Shown here: piece after piece, positions 50,623 to 50,930 of the stretch
Position numbering within the stretch: the first letter of the stretch is position 1
Layout of the letters: the number at the start of each line of letters is the position of its first letter
Source: Herminiimonas sp.
GTDB lineage: Bacteria; Pseudomonadota; Gammaproteobacteria; Burkholderiales; Burkholderiaceae_D
Reading direction: 5' to 3'
DNA: 50,930 bases
NCBI GenBank assembly: GCA_027310305.1
Contig: DAIDBD010000019.1
Span: 1-50,930, forward strand
Program-made: the position numbers and the translations under genes
The notes under the pieces: generated by a model
The model's input: the letters and a program-made list of their open reading frames with translations, nothing else
What the model was told of the DNA's origin: nothing
Database searches by the model: none

Positions 50623-50930
50623 ATAAATGCGCGCAATAATCGTCCGGTTCGCAGAGGCTGTCGAACATGCGTGGAATCATGCGGTGAAGGCGATTTGAGA
50701 AAGATGGAGCTCTTCATTGAAGAACGGCTGGGACAACTCAATGCCTTGTTTGGCACGTCTTGGAAGCCCCCTGTGCCAGACTACTTGTCGGGTGATTTTT
50801 TGAACAAATGATGTTCTGATCTGGTTCTTGTCGTGGGGTTTGGTTCGGTTTTTTTGCTTCACTTTTTAACATCATTTCCGGGAGCGGGAGTCGGGTGTTA
50901 CGGGTGGAGCGCAGCGCAACCCGCCCCCTC
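50609..50930. other. Right-edge region without recognised gene, 322 bases
   Basis: After the toxin-antitoxin promoter the sequence drops in GC and holds a minus-strand open frame (50677-50862) with no known product. The final bases (CGGGTGGAGCGCAGCGCAACCCG, with CGGGT/ACCCG ends) resemble short palindromic intergenic repeats, cut by the window edge. Confidence 0.3.

Noticed and set aside
50677-50862. 61-codon minus-strand frame near the right edge
   Set aside because: The text looks like a fragment of a larger protein, but nothing can be matched and the flanks are low in information. Kept only as a note on the region.

Overview
The window looks like a chromosomal accessory segment of a GC-rich betaproteobacterium. 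A Burkholderiales member, possibly Oxalobacteraceae, is my inference from gene content (CHAD/CYTH protein, DUF3562, tsdBA, caa3-type oxidase, EAL-CBS-GGDEF protein) and codon use. No rRNA, tRNA, CRISPR array, phage gene or intact insertion sequence is visible.

Layout. 1-480: the 3' end of a multicopper oxidase and a 33-residue membrane peptide. 512-7868 (minus): a tight operon nuoA-H-J-K-L-M-N that encodes only the membrane arm of complex I. No gene for NuoB, C, D, E, F, G or I is present. NuoA and NuoH lack the segments that normally contact the quinone module, and NuoJ carries a large His/Met-rich insert. 8062-12202: a metal patch with a collapsed czc remnant (CzcA piece joined to CzcC piece), a heavy-metal-type P-type ATPase without the usual CPx cysteines, and a DUF302 protein. 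12523-15723: sulfur genes, namely a metallo-beta-lactamase/double-rhodanese protein and tsdBA (thiosulfate dehydrogenase). 16088-23938: a six-PAS GGDEF-EAL protein, a CYTH-CHAD protein, a DUF3562 protein and an EAL-CBS-GGDEF protein. 24090-27597: small hypothetical proteins, a CDF metal transporter and decayed membrane-protein genes. 27622-28059: a PPC-domain protein. 28472-34287 (minus): a three-gene catabolic operon (TPP enzyme, mandelate-racemase-like enolase, FAD/Fe-S oxidoreductase). 34801-36383: tandem PRC-barrel genes. 36427-39215: persulfide dioxygenase-like hydrolase plus MFS transporter, divergent from an ArsR-rhodanese regulator, with a clear operator between. 39276-45786: a caa3-type cytochrome oxidase (CoxB with heme c, CoxA-CoxC fusion), its CtaG assembly factor and two accessory c-type cytochromes. 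45788-49466: GH15 glycosidase, cbpA-cbpM chaperone pair, cupin. 49479-50568: a RES/Xre toxin-antitoxin pair under a 40-bp palindrome.

Common themes are respiratory electron entry (thiosulfate, FAD/Fe-S dehydrogenase, cytochrome oxidase), reactive-sulfur handling, metal handling and stress proteins. Several intergenic regions carry copies of a short element with perfect 34-bp terminal inverted repeats. The strongest candidate for something undescribed is the orphan complex I membrane arm. Changes at catalytic and interface positions occur in several of its subunits, which suggests a repurposed ion-translocating module rather than an NADH dehydrogenase.
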